DNA of 64,000 nucleotides from Reyranella sp. GTDB taxonomy: Bacteria > Pseudomonadota > Alphaproteobacteria > Reyranellales > Reyranellaceae. This document shows positions 54,882 to 63,627 of this stretch, in pieces. Both the position numbers and the translations under genes were made by a program. Within the stretch, counting starts at the first letter, position 1, and each line of letters begins with the position of its first letter. The DNA lies in the NCBI GenBank assembly GCA_029946105.1, contig JAQSDW010000211.1, forward strand, positions 50,494-114,493. Reading direction: 5' to 3'. The notes below the pieces were generated by a model that worked only from the letters and a program-made list of their open reading frames with translations, was not told where the DNA came from and searched no databases.

Positions 54882-56312
54882 ATGGCCAAGAAGAAGGCGA
54901 AGAAGGACAAGGTGAAGGCGAAGGACAAGGTCAAGGATAAGGCGAAGTCCGGCAAGAAGCGGGCACTCAAGCTCATCGCCAAGACGCCGAAGATCTCCTC
55001 CAAGCCCTGGGGCAAGGACGGCAAGGCGCTCGACGGCGTGAAGATCCTCGACTTCACCCACGTCCAGTCGGGCCCGACCTGTACGCAGCTCCTGGCATGG
55101 TTCGGCGCCGACGTGATCAAGGTCGAGCGGCCGGGCCAGGGCGACATCACGCGCGGCCAGCTGGTCGACGTGCCGGGCGCCGACAGCCTCTATTTCACCA
55201 TGCTCAACCACAACAAGCGCTCGATCACGCTCGACTCCAAGAGCAAGGAAGGCATGCGGGTGCTCGAGCGATTGGTGAAGACCTGCGACGTGCTGGTCGA
55301 GAACTTCGCGCCGGGCGCGCTCGATCGCATGGGCCTCACCTGGGAGCGCATCCATTCCTGGAACCCGCGCATGATCGCGGCTTCGGTGAAGGGGTTCGGT
55401 CCCGGCGCCTATGAAGACTGCAAGGTCTACGAGAACGTGGCGCAGTGCGCTGGCGGCTCGGCCTCGACCACGGGCTTCCTCGACGGCCCGCCGCTGGTCA
55501 CCGGCGCTCAGATCGGTGATTCGGGCACCGGCCTGCATCTGGCACTCGGCATCGTGAGCGCGCTCTACCAGCGCAACCGCACGGGCCGCGGCCAGCACGT
55601 GCTGTGCGCCATGCAGGATGGCGTGCTCAACCTCTGCCGCGTGAAGCTGCGCGACCAGCAGCGGCTCAAGGCGGGCCCTCTCAAGGAGTACACGCAGTTC
55701 GGCCAGAACATCCCATTCGGCGAAGCCACGCCGCGCGCCGGCAACGATTCGGGCGGCGGCCAGCCCGGCGTCATCCTGAAGTGCAAGGGCTGGGAGACCG
55801 ATCCCAACGCCTACATCTACTTCATCACCCAGGCGCCGGTGTGGGAGAAGATCTGCGACCTGATCGGCCAGCCCGACTGGAAGACCCATCCCGACTACGC
55901 CAAGCCGCCGGCCCGCCTTCCGCGGCTCACGGAGATCTTCGGCCGGATCGAGCAGTGGACCATGACCAAAACCAAGTTCGAGGTCATGAACGAGTGCAAC
56001 GCACTCGATATCCCGGTCGGCCCGATCCTGTCGATGAAGGAGATTGCCGAGGACCCGGCGCTGCGGGCGACCGGGACCGTCGTCGAGGTCGATCATCCCA
56101 AGCGCGGGCCGTATCTCTCGGTCGGCAATCCGATCAAGCTGTCCGACTCAATCACCGAGGTGAAGCGCTCCCCGCTTCTGGGCGAGCACACCGACGAGAT
56201 CCTGTCGAAGGTGCTGAAGTTCACGCCGCGCGAGATCGCCGAGATCAAGGCCTCGGGCGCGACCGGCGAACAACCTAAAGCCGCCCCTCCCCAAGCCCGG
56301 GCTGCGGAGTAA
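54882..56312 (+). CDS. frc: Formyl-CoA:oxalate CoA-transferase with lysine-rich leader
   Basis: This class III CoA-transferase of 476 residues moves CoA from formyl-CoA to oxalate, giving oxalyl-CoA and formate. The core begins [18 protein letters not shown] near residue 51. The catalytic aspartate is Asp213 in [10 protein letters not shown], 44 residues later than Asp169 of the Oxalobacter enzyme, so the whole offset is an N-terminal extension ([20 protein letters not shown], continuing Lys-rich to about residue 45). A short Pro/Ala tail ends the protein. The gene overlaps neither neighbour: nine bases after oxc and three before the formyltransferase gene. Confidence 0.94.
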   Translation: MAKKKAKKDKVKAKDKVKDKAKSGKKRALKLIAKTPKISSKPWGKDGKALDGVKILDFTHVQSGPTCTQLLAWFGADVIKVERPGQGDITRGQLVDVPGADSLYFTMLNHNKRSITLDSKSKEGMRVLERLVKTCDVLVENFAPGALDRMGLTWERIHSWNPRMIAASVKGFGPGAYEDCKVYENVAQCAGGSASTTGFLDGPPLVTGAQIGDSGTGLHLALGIVSALYQRNRTGRGQHVLCAMQDGVLNLCRVKLRDQQRLKAGPLKEYTQFGQNIPFGEATPRAGNDSGGGQPGVILKCKGWETDPNAYIYFITQAPVWEKICDLIGQPDWKTHPDYAKPPARLPRLTEIFGRIEQWTMTKTKFEVMNECNALDIPVGPILSMKEIAEDPALRATGTVVEVDHPKRGPYLSVGNPIKLSDSITEVKRSPLLGEHTDEILSKVLKFTPREIAEIKASGATGEQPKAAPPQARAAE

Positions 56313-56315
56313 AAC

Positions 56316-57245
56316 ATGCGCATCGTGGTCCATGGCCAGCAGGCCTTCGGCAAGGCCGTGCTGGAGGCGCTGCTGAAGCGCGGCGAGAACGTGGTCGGCG
56401 TCTATGTGGCGCCCGAGAAGCCCGGGCAGAAGGCCGATCCGCTGAAGGAAGCAGCCCTCGCGGCCAAGCTGCCGATCTTCCAGCCAGCCTCTTACCGAAA
56501 GCCCGAGGTCTGGGAAGAGTTCAAGGCACTGAAACCCGACCTGCAGGTCATGGCGTTCGTGACCCTGTTCGTGCCCGAGGAATTCCTCAACGTCCCGACG
56601 CACGGCTCGATCCAGTATCACCCGTCGCTGCTGCCGGCCTATCGCGGCGCCAGCGCGATCAACTGGCCGATCATCCTGGGCGAGAAGGAAACCGGCCTGT
56701 CGATCTTCTGGCCCGACAACGGCCTCGATACCGGCGACGTGCTCCTGCAGAAGAAGACGCCGCTCGGCCCCAAGGACACGCTGGGCACGGTCTACTTCGA
56801 CCGCCTGTTCCCGATGGGCGTCGAGGCGATGCTGGAGGCGGTCGACCTGGTGAAGGCCGGCAAGGCGCCGCGCCTCAAGCAGGACGAAAAGCTCGCGACC
56901 TACGAAGGCCGCGCCACCGCCGACATCGCCCGTATCGACTGGGGCAAGTCGTGGCGGCAGATCGATCCGCTGATTCGCGGCTGCAACCCGGCACCCGGTG
57001 CCTGGTCGACGCTCGACGGCAAGAACCTGCAGATCTTCGACATCCAGCCCTTGCCCGCCCGCGATCCCAAGGGCATCGCCGGCAAGATGGGCGAGATCGT
57101 CGAAGTTACTGCCGACGGCTTCACCGTCGTCTGCGCCGACGGCCGCATCAAGGTCTTGCGCGTGAAACCTGCCGACGGTCCGAAGGTCGGCGCCGGAGAA
57201 TTTGCGTCAGCGGTGAAGCTCGCCGTCGGCATGCGATTCGCCTGA
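56316..57245 (+). CDS. Free-standing formyltransferase like the N-terminal domain of 10-formyl-THF dehydrogenase (ALDH1L1)
   Basis: This 309-residue protein covers a formyl_trans_N domain (1-180) and a C-terminal Fmt-type barrel (200-305). The sequence is closer to the hydrolase domain of ALDH1L1 than to methionyl-tRNA formyltransferase: HGSIQYHPSLLPAYRGASAI, SIFWPDNGLDTGDVLLQK. Catalytic His102 and Asp138 keep the 36-residue spacing of His106/Asp142 in ALDH1L1; the Asn of ordinary formyltransferases is Gln100. The aldehyde dehydrogenase part is absent. It sits three bases after frc and before formate-THF ligase. Possible roles: formyl transfer between folate and formyl-CoA, or formyl-folate hydrolysis to formate. 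Neither is shown. Confidence 0.8.
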   Translation: MRIVVHGQQAFGKAVLEALLKRGENVVGVYVAPEKPGQKADPLKEAALAAKLPIFQPASYRKPEVWEEFKALKPDLQVMAFVTLFVPEEFLNVPTHGSIQYHPSLLPAYRGASAINWPIILGEKETGLSIFWPDNGLDTGDVLLQKKTPLGPKDTLGTVYFDRLFPMGVEAMLEAVDLVKAGKAPRLKQDEKLATYEGRATADIARIDWGKSWRQIDPLIRGCNPAPGAWSTLDGKNLQIFDIQPLPARDPKGIAGKMGEIVEVTADGFTVVCADGRIKVLRVKPADGPKVGAGEFASAVKLAVGMRFA

Positions 57246-57251
57246 GTTCAT

Positions 57252-57365
57252 ACCCCTCCCCTTCGCGGACTCCGCGAAGGGGAGGTGGCGCCCTCTTAGG
57301 GCGACGGAGGGGTCATGACCCCTCCGCCCCGTAAGACGGGCCACCTCTCCCGATGACGGGGGAGG
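57252..57365. repeat. Multi-palindrome intergenic element before fhs
   Basis: The element holds a perfect hairpin of at least 13 base pairs (CTCCCCTTCGCGG and its complement, 57256-57284) and a perfect 22-base palindrome at 57305-57326 (CGGAGGGGTCATGACCCCTC, then CG). The outer arms GGTGGCGCCC and GGGCCACC also pair. It is a REP-like element, unlike the 7-kb and 9.6-kb repeats. It may terminate or process the upstream oxc-frc message. Confidence 0.75.
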
Positions 57366-57392
57366 AGGATAAAAAAGGAAGGAAACAACTCA

Positions 57393-59090
57393 ATGGCCGG
57401 CACGCAGCACAGTAATCCGAAATCCGATATCCAGATCGCGCAGGAAGCCAAGAAGCGGCCGATCATGGAATTGGCGAAAGAGAAGCTGGGTATCGCGCCC
57501 GAGAATCTCGATCCCTATGGCCACTACAAGGCCAAGATCTCGATGGACTACATCAAGTCACTGCAGGGCAAGCCCAACGGCAAGCTGATCCTGGTTTCGG
57601 CGATTTCGCCGACGCCGGCTGGCGAAGGCAAGACCACGACCACCGTGGGACTGACCGACGCGCTGAACCACATCGGCAAGAAGGCCATGCTGTGCCTGCG
57701 CGAACCGTCGCTCGGGCCGAGCTTCGGCATGAAAGGTGGTGCGGCCGGCGGCGGCTTTGCCCAGGTTGTGCCGATGGAGGACATCAACCTCCATTTCACC
57801 GGCGACTTCCATGCCATCGGCGCCGCCCACAACCTCCTGTCGGCGCTGATCGACAACCATATCTACTGGGGCAACGCGCTCGGCATCGACGGGCGACGCG
57901 TGGCGTGGCGCCGCGCCATCGACATGAACGACCGCAGCCTGCGCGAGATCGTCTCGTCGCTGGGCGGCGTCGCCAACGGCTTTCCGCGCCAGGACGGCTT
58001 CGACATCACGGTCGCGTCGGAGGTGATGGCCATCTTCTGCCTCGCCAAGGACCTCGAAGACCTGAAGACGCGGCTCGGCAATATCATCGTGGCCTACACC
58101 CGCGAGCGTAAGCCAGTGCGCGCCTCGGAGCTGAAGGCGCACGGGCCGATGACGGTACTGCTGAAGGACGCGCTGTCGCCCAACCTCGTGCAGACGCTCG
58201 AGGGCACGCCCGCCTTCATCCATGGCGGCCCGTTCGCCAACATCGCGCACGGCTGCAACTCGGTGCTGGCCACGACCACGGCGCTGAAGCTGGCGGACTA
58301 TGTGGTTACCGAGGCGGGCTTCGGCGCCGATCTGGGTGGCGAGAAGTTCATCGACATCAAGTGCCGCAAAACAGGCCTGATGCCAGACGCCGTGGTGCTG
58401 GTGGCCACGATCCGCGCACTGAAAATGCACGGCGGGGTCAAGAAGGAAGACCTAAAAACCGAGAACCTGAAGGCACTGGAAACCGGCATGGCGAACCTGC
58501 AGCGCCACGTCGAGAACATCAAAATGTTCGGCCTGGTGCCGGTGATCTCGATCAACCGCTTCAGCGCCGACACCGATGCCGAGATCGCCCTGGTCAAATC
58601 CGCCTGCGCCAAGCTCGGTGTCGAGGCGGTGATGGCCGACCATTGGGCCGAGGGCGGCAAGGGCGCCGCCGACGTCGCGCGCGCGGTGGTGAAGGTGATC
58701 GACGAGGGCAAGAGCAAGATGAAGCTGCTCTATCCCGACGAGATGCCGCTCCTGGAAAAAATCCGCACCATCGCCAAGGAGATCTACCGCGCCAAGGACA
58801 TCGCCGCCGACAAGTCGGTGCGCGACCAGCTCGCCTCGTTCGAGGCGATGGGTTTCGGCAACGTGCCAGTCTGCATTGCCAAGACGCAGTACAGTTTCTC
58901 GACCAACCCTGACGCCAAGGGCGCACCGTCCGATCACATCGTGACGGTGCGCGAGGTGCGGCTCTCGGCCGGCGCCGGGTTCGTCGTCGCGGTCTGCGGC
59001 GACATCATGACCATGCCCGGCCTGCCCAGGACCCCGGCCGCCAACAGCATCGACGTGGCGGCCGACGGCAAGATCGTCGGGTTGTTCTAG
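57393..59090 (+). CDS. fhs: Formate-tetrahydrofolate ligase
   Basis: This 565-residue enzyme makes 10-formyl-THF from formate, ATP and THF. The ATP loop [14 protein letters not shown] is near residue 70. [28 protein letters not shown]-type sequence (partly listed) and PCRxTGLxP-like [22 protein letters not shown] are family hallmarks. AAGGAAGG precedes the ATG. It is the last plus-strand gene of the oxalate/C1 group, convergent with malate synthase, 12 bases apart. With Fds it offers two fates for formate: oxidation or assimilation into C1 metabolism. Confidence 0.97.
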   Translation: MAGTQHSNPKSDIQIAQEAKKRPIMELAKEKLGIAPENLDPYGHYKAKISMDYIKSLQGKPNGKLILVSAISPTPAGEGKTTTTVGLTDALNHIGKKAMLCLREPSLGPSFGMKGGAAGGGFAQVVPMEDINLHFTGDFHAIGAAHNLLSALIDNHIYWGNALGIDGRRVAWRRAIDMNDRSLREIVSSLGGVANGFPRQDGFDITVASEVMAIFCLAKDLEDLKTRLGNIIVAYTRERKPVRASELKAHGPMTVLLKDALSPNLVQTLEGTPAFIHGGPFANIAHGCNSVLATTTALKLADYVVTEAGFGADLGGEKFIDIKCRKTGLMPDAVVLVATIRALKMHGGVKKEDLKTENLKALETGMANLQRHVENIKMFGLVPVISINRFSADTDAEIALVKSACAKLGVEAVMADHWAEGGKGAADVARAVVKVIDEGKSKMKLLYPDEMPLLEKIRTIAKEIYRAKDIAADKSVRDQLASFEAMGFGNVPVCIAKTQYSFSTNPDAKGAPSDHIVTVREVRLSAGAGFVVAVCGDIMTMPGLPRTPAANSIDVAADGKIVGLF

Positions 59091-59102
59091 AGAGGGATCG
59101 CC

Positions 59103-60722
59103 TCAGGCCGCCTTCTTTTCCTCGGCGATGATGCGGTCGTAGGCCGGCAGCGTCAGGAACTCGTAGAACTGCGCCTGCTCGACCAGCTCGATCATGAGCT
59201 GGGCCGCCTCCTCGTGGCGGCCCTTGGCATAGGCCTCGTCGCCGATCTGCGCCTTCACCTTGTCGAGTTCCTCGCGCACGATCTCGCGCACCATCTCCTT
59301 GGTGATGAGACGTCCGTCGTTCAGCGTCTGGGCATGGCGCACCCACTGCCAGACCTGGGCGCGGCTGATCTCGGCGGTGGCGGCGTCCTCCATCAGGTTG
59401 AACAGCGGCACGCAGCCGATGCCACGCAGCCACGCCTCGACGTAGCCGATGCCCACCGCCACGTTCTGGCGCAGGCCGGCCTCGGTCTTGGTGCCCTCGG
59501 GCATCGCGATCAGGTCGGCTGCCGTCACGTGAACGTCCTGGCGCTTGCGCGCGATCTGGTTGGCTTCCTTCATGATGACGTCGAACTCGCCCTTGGCGAT
59601 CTCGACAAGGCCGGGATGGGCGACCCAGGTGCCGTCGTGGCCGTCGGCCGCCTCACGCTTCTTGTCGGCGCGCACGCGGCCCATGGCCTCGTCGTTGGCC
59701 GCCGGATCGTTCTTGATCGGGATCTGCGCCGCCATGCCGCCCATGGCGTGAACTTCGCGGCGATGGCAGGTCTTGATCAGGAGCTGGCTGTAGCTGCGCA
59801 GGAAATGCGAGGTCATGCCGACCTGCGCGCGGTCCGGCAGCACCGACCATGCCTGCTCGCGGAACTTCTTGATGAAGCTGAAGATATAGTCCCAGCGGCC
59901 GCAGTTGAGGCCGGCCGAATGATCCCTGAGTTCCCACAGGATCTCGTCCATCTCGAAGGTGGCGAGGATGGTCTCGATCAGCACCGTGGCCTTGATCGAC
60001 TTCTGCGGCACGCCGAGTGCTTCCTGGGCGGCCACGAACACGTCGTTCCACAGCCGCGCCTCGAGATGGCTCTCGATCTTGGGCAGGTAGAAATAGGGGC
60101 CGGTGCCGCGGGCGAGCGCTTCCCTCGCGGTGTGGAAGAAATAGAGGCCGAAATCGAACAGCGAGCCCGACATAGGCGCGTCGTCGACCGTCACGTGCTT
60201 CTCGGGCAGATGCCAGCCGCGCGGACGGACGAAGAGCACCGCCGTCTTGTCGTTCAGCGTGTAGGTGCGGCCGTTGTTGGGATCGACGAAGTCAATCTCA
60301 CGGTGGACGGCGGCGGCGAGGTTGAACTGGCCCTCGATCATATTGTCCCAGGTCGGCGTCGATGCATCCTCGAAGTCAGCCATGAAGACGTTGGCGCCGC
60401 AGTTGAGCGCATTGATGATCATCTTGCGGTCGACCGGCCCGGTGATCTCGACCCGGCGGTCGAGAATGTCCTGGGGCAGCGGCGCCACGGTCCAGTCGCT
60501 CTCCCGGATATGCGCCGTCTCCGGCAGGAAGTCAGGCTTCTCGCCGGCATCGAGCCGCTTCTGGCGCTCGGCACGGGCGGCCAGCAGTTCCTCGCGGCGG
60601 CCATTGAACTTGCGCTGCAGGTCGGCCACGAACGCAACTGCCTCTTTGGTAAGCACCTTTTCGTAGCCCGGCTTGATTTCGCCATCGATGATCACGCCCG
60701 CCGGAAAGTCCAAAGCCGCCAT
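59103..60722 (-). CDS. aceB: Malate synthase A
   Basis: This 539-residue enzyme condenses glyoxylate and acetyl-CoA to malate. The length and the motif [20 protein letters not shown] identify form A rather than the larger form G. The stretch [10 protein letters not shown], the acetyl-CoA/Mg2+ site in [20 protein letters not shown], and the conserved end region with [19 protein letters not shown] are clear. GAGGGA precedes the ATG. Isocitrate lyase is not in the window, so the glyoxylate may come from another route: urate/allantoin via PuuD, or oxalate-related chemistry. Confidence 0.96.
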   Translation of the reverse strand: MAALDFPAGVIIDGEIKPGYEKVLTKEAVAFVADLQRKFNGRREELLAARAERQKRLDAGEKPDFLPETAHIRESDWTVAPLPQDILDRRVEITGPVDRKMIINALNCGANVFMADFEDASTPTWDNMIEGQFNLAAAVHREIDFVDPNNGRTYTLNDKTAVLFVRPRGWHLPEKHVTVDDAPMSGSLFDFGLYFFHTAREALARGTGPYFYLPKIESHLEARLWNDVFVAAQEALGVPQKSIKATVLIETILATFEMDEILWELRDHSAGLNCGRWDYIFSFIKKFREQAWSVLPDRAQVGMTSHFLRSYSQLLIKTCHRREVHAMGGMAAQIPIKNDPAANDEAMGRVRADKKREAADGHDGTWVAHPGLVEIAKGEFDVIMKEANQIARKRQDVHVTAADLIAMPEGTKTEAGLRQNVAVGIGYVEAWLRGIGCVPLFNLMEDAATAEISRAQVWQWVRHAQTLNDGRLITKEMVREIVREELDKVKAQIGDEAYAKGRHEEAAQLMIELVEQAQFYEFLTLPAYDRIIAEEKKAA

Positions 60723-60807
60723 TATCGTTTTCCCTCACGCCTAGAATCATTTTGCGCGGGCGATTTACAGTCTTGAGACCCTGCCCGGCAAGGCTGTACG
60801 AGAGAAT

Positions 60808-61995
60808 ATGGATGCTGCCTATGTCGCGGATTGGCTGAATCTCGTGCTGCGCTGGGCCCACATGATTGTGGGCATCGCCTGGGTCGGCGCCTCGTTCTAT
60901 TTCATCTGGCTGGACAACCACCTGCACAAGCCGCTCGATCCGGCCGACGCGGCCAAGGGCATCGGCGGCGAAGTCTGGGCCGTGCACGGCGGCGGTTTCT
61001 ATACCGCCAAGAAATTCACCCTGGCGCCGGCGACGCTTCCGCCCGAGCTGCACTGGTTCAAGTGGGAAGCCTACACGACGCTGATCACCGGCTTCTTCCT
61101 GCTTTGCCTCGTCTACTACTACGGTGCCGAAATCGCGCTCATCGACCCCTCGGTGATGGATCTCGGCAAGGCCGAGGCTATCGCGATTGGCCTGGCGTCG
61201 CTGGTCATCGGCTGGCTGGTCTACGATGCTCTCTGCCGCTCGGCTTTCGGCAGCGACGATGCCGTGCTGGGCGGCCTGCTGTTCCTCTATTGCGCAATCG
61301 CCGCCTGGGCGCTCTGCCACCTCTTCTCCGGCCGCGGCGCCTACATCCACTTCGGCGCCATGCTGGGCACGATCATGGTGCTCAACGTCTACTTCGTGAT
61401 CATTCCCGGTCAGCGCGAGCTGGTGAAGGCCAAGGAGGAAGGCCGCACGCCCGATCCGAAGCACGGGCTGATGGGCCGCCAGCGCTCGGTCCACAACACC
61501 TATTTCACCCTGCCCGTGCTGTTCACCATGATCAGCAACCATTACGCCGGCCTCTACGGCCACGAATGGAACTGGGTCCTGTTGCTCATGATCTCGGTGG
61601 CCGGCGCGCTGATCCGGGTGTGGTTCGTCCAGCGCCACAAGGGCGGTGCCAATCCGCTGGTGCTGGCCGCCGGACTGGTCGTGCTGGGGCTGACCGCCGT
61701 GCTGGCGTTGCCGCGGCCGAGCGCCGATGGCGGCGGTCCCGTCGCCTTCGACCAGGTGCAGCCCATCATCCAGGCGCGTTGCGTCTCCTGCCATGCCACG
61801 AAACCCACCCAGGAGGGGATCGCCGCGCCCCCCAAGGGTGTGATCCTGGAGACACCGGCCGAAATCCATCTGCGCGCCGCCGCCATCTACCAGCAGGCCG
61901 CCCAGTCCCGGGTCATGCCCCCCGGCAACATGACCCACATCACCGATGCCGAGCGACGCATGATTGCGCGCTGGTTCAAAGGCGGCGCACAATAG
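60808..61995 (+). CDS. puuD: Urate hydroxylase PuuD (membrane-bound, cytochrome c domain)
   Basis: This 395-residue inner-membrane protein oxidises urate to 5-hydroxyisourate. About eight transmembrane helices are present in the DUF989 part (residues 1-300), beginning LRWAHMIVGIAWVGASFYFIW, with conserved His in GRQRSVHNTYFTLPVLFTM and NHYAGLYGHEWN. The C-terminal c-type heme site is Cys325-V-S-Cys328-His329, with the axial Met in SRVMPPGNMTHI. It is divergent from aceB and starts an apparent transcription unit with the two small genes that follow. Other purine-breakdown genes (uraH, OHCU decarboxylase, allantoinase) are not in the window. Confidence 0.94.
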   Translation: MDAAYVADWLNLVLRWAHMIVGIAWVGASFYFIWLDNHLHKPLDPADAAKGIGGEVWAVHGGGFYTAKKFTLAPATLPPELHWFKWEAYTTLITGFFLLCLVYYYGAEIALIDPSVMDLGKAEAIAIGLASLVIGWLVYDALCRSAFGSDDAVLGGLLFLYCAIAAWALCHLFSGRGAYIHFGAMLGTIMVLNVYFVIIPGQRELVKAKEEGRTPDPKHGLMGRQRSVHNTYFTLPVLFTMISNHYAGLYGHEWNWVLLLMISVAGALIRVWFVQRHKGGANPLVLAAGLVVLGLTAVLALPRPSADGGGPVAFDQVQPIIQARCVSCHATKPTQEGIAAPPKGVILETPAEIHLRAAAIYQQAAQSRVMPPGNMTHITDAERRMIARWFKGGAQ

Positions 61996-61999
61996 GCGG

Positions 62000-62464
62000 A
62001 TGATCCTCCGCTCCGGCGGTCTGCCCTGGCGCCGCCTGCTCACCGCCGCGCTGGCCGTGGTCGCGATCTTTCTGTTCTGGTCCCAGGTCTCCGAGCGCGG
62101 CGGCCGTGTGTCTCCGCGCGAATCGGCCACGGCCGAGACGCGCGAGCCCGGGGTGACCAGGGGGTGGGGCACCGCCGTCGGCTTCGCCGATGCCCGCCGC
62201 CTCGACGAGCATTTCGAAAAGCACGGCGCCGAATTCGGCCGCATCACCAAACAGGATTACCTGCGGCAGGCGCAATTGCTGCGCGATGCCACGGTGGCCG
62301 ACCCGATCCTTCAAACCGTCCGGCGCGACGGTGTCACCACGCGCTTCGACCGGCAGACCGGGGCCTTCATCGCCTTCAATCCCAACGGCGTCATCCGGAC
62401 CTTCTTCAAACCCAACGACGGCGAGCGCTACTATCGCCGCCAAGCGGAGCGCGGCAGCGAATGA
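62000..62464 (+). CDS. Membrane-anchored putative RNase-type toxin-domain protein
   Basis: This 154-residue protein has one N-terminal hydrophobic segment (residues 12-28) after a basic start, so it is anchored or exported. A linker to residue 60 follows. The rest shows a pattern I associate with BECR-fold RNase toxin domains at the ends of polymorphic/CdiA toxins: HFEKHGAEFGRITKQDYL (71-88), Arg108-x-Asp-Gly, Asp117 and TG, then NGVIRTFFKP (129-138). Candidate catalytic residues are His71/His75, Arg133, Thr134 and Lys137. It starts four bases after puuD and its TGA overlaps the next ATG. The assignment rests on remembered sequence pattern, without a database search. Confidence 0.6.
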   Translation: MILRSGGLPWRRLLTAALAVVAIFLFWSQVSERGGRVSPRESATAETREPGVTRGWGTAVGFADARRLDEHFEKHGAEFGRITKQDYLRQAQLLRDATVADPILQTVRRDGVTTRFDRQTGAFIAFNPNGVIRTFFKPNDGERYYRRQAERGSE

Positions 62465-62841
62465 AACCACCCCCGCCCCCCGGCCCTCCCGACGTCAAGG
62501 ACCTGGCCGAACTGGTCGACCAGTGGGCCACCTTCTGCGCCGCCCTCGAACGGCAGGACTACAGCTTCGATCTCGACAACTGGCTGAACGACGTCGACAT
62601 CCGCGAGCTGATCTTCGAGGCGCTGCCGATGTTCAGCCGCGAGGAGATGGGCGATCATGCGCTCAAGCTCGACGAAGCCGACAAGCAGTTCATGGCCGGC
62701 ACGCGCGACTTCAAGCGCTGCGTCTGGGGCAGCGGAACGGCCAAGAAGGAAAAATGGACGGCGCCGAAGAACTGGTGGTACTTCCGCACGCCGCGGCGAA
62801 CCAACGCCCAGCTCGAGGACGAACTGGCCACCGTGAGATAA
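62461..62841 (+). CDS. Small acidic protein, putative partner/immunity of the toxin-like protein
   Basis: This 126-residue soluble protein is not recognised as a family. The first 60 residues are rich in Asp and Glu (DVKDLAELVDQWATF, DLDNWLNDVDIRELIFEALP) with a Pro-rich start. The last part is basic and aromatic (KEKWTAPKNWWYFRTPRRTN). Its ATG overlaps the stop of the toxin-like gene (62461-62464), so both are made in a coupled way. Gene size, acidity and order are those of immunity proteins behind RNase toxins. The evidence is context only. Confidence 0.55.
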   Translation: MKPPPPPGPPDVKDLAELVDQWATFCAALERQDYSFDLDNWLNDVDIRELIFEALPMFSREEMGDHALKLDEADKQFMAGTRDFKRCVWGSGTAKKEKWTAPKNWWYFRTPRRTNAQLEDELATVR

Positions 62842-62850
62842 AGGCGTGAG

Positions 62851-63618
<768 letters not shown>

Positions 63619-63627
63619 GGGGAAACG

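Noticed and set aside
56316-57245. Naming this gene fmt (methionyl-tRNA formyltransferase)
   Set aside because: It lacks the Asn-x-His of Fmt and matches the ALDH1L1 hydrolase-domain motifs better; no def (peptide deformylase) gene is adjacent.
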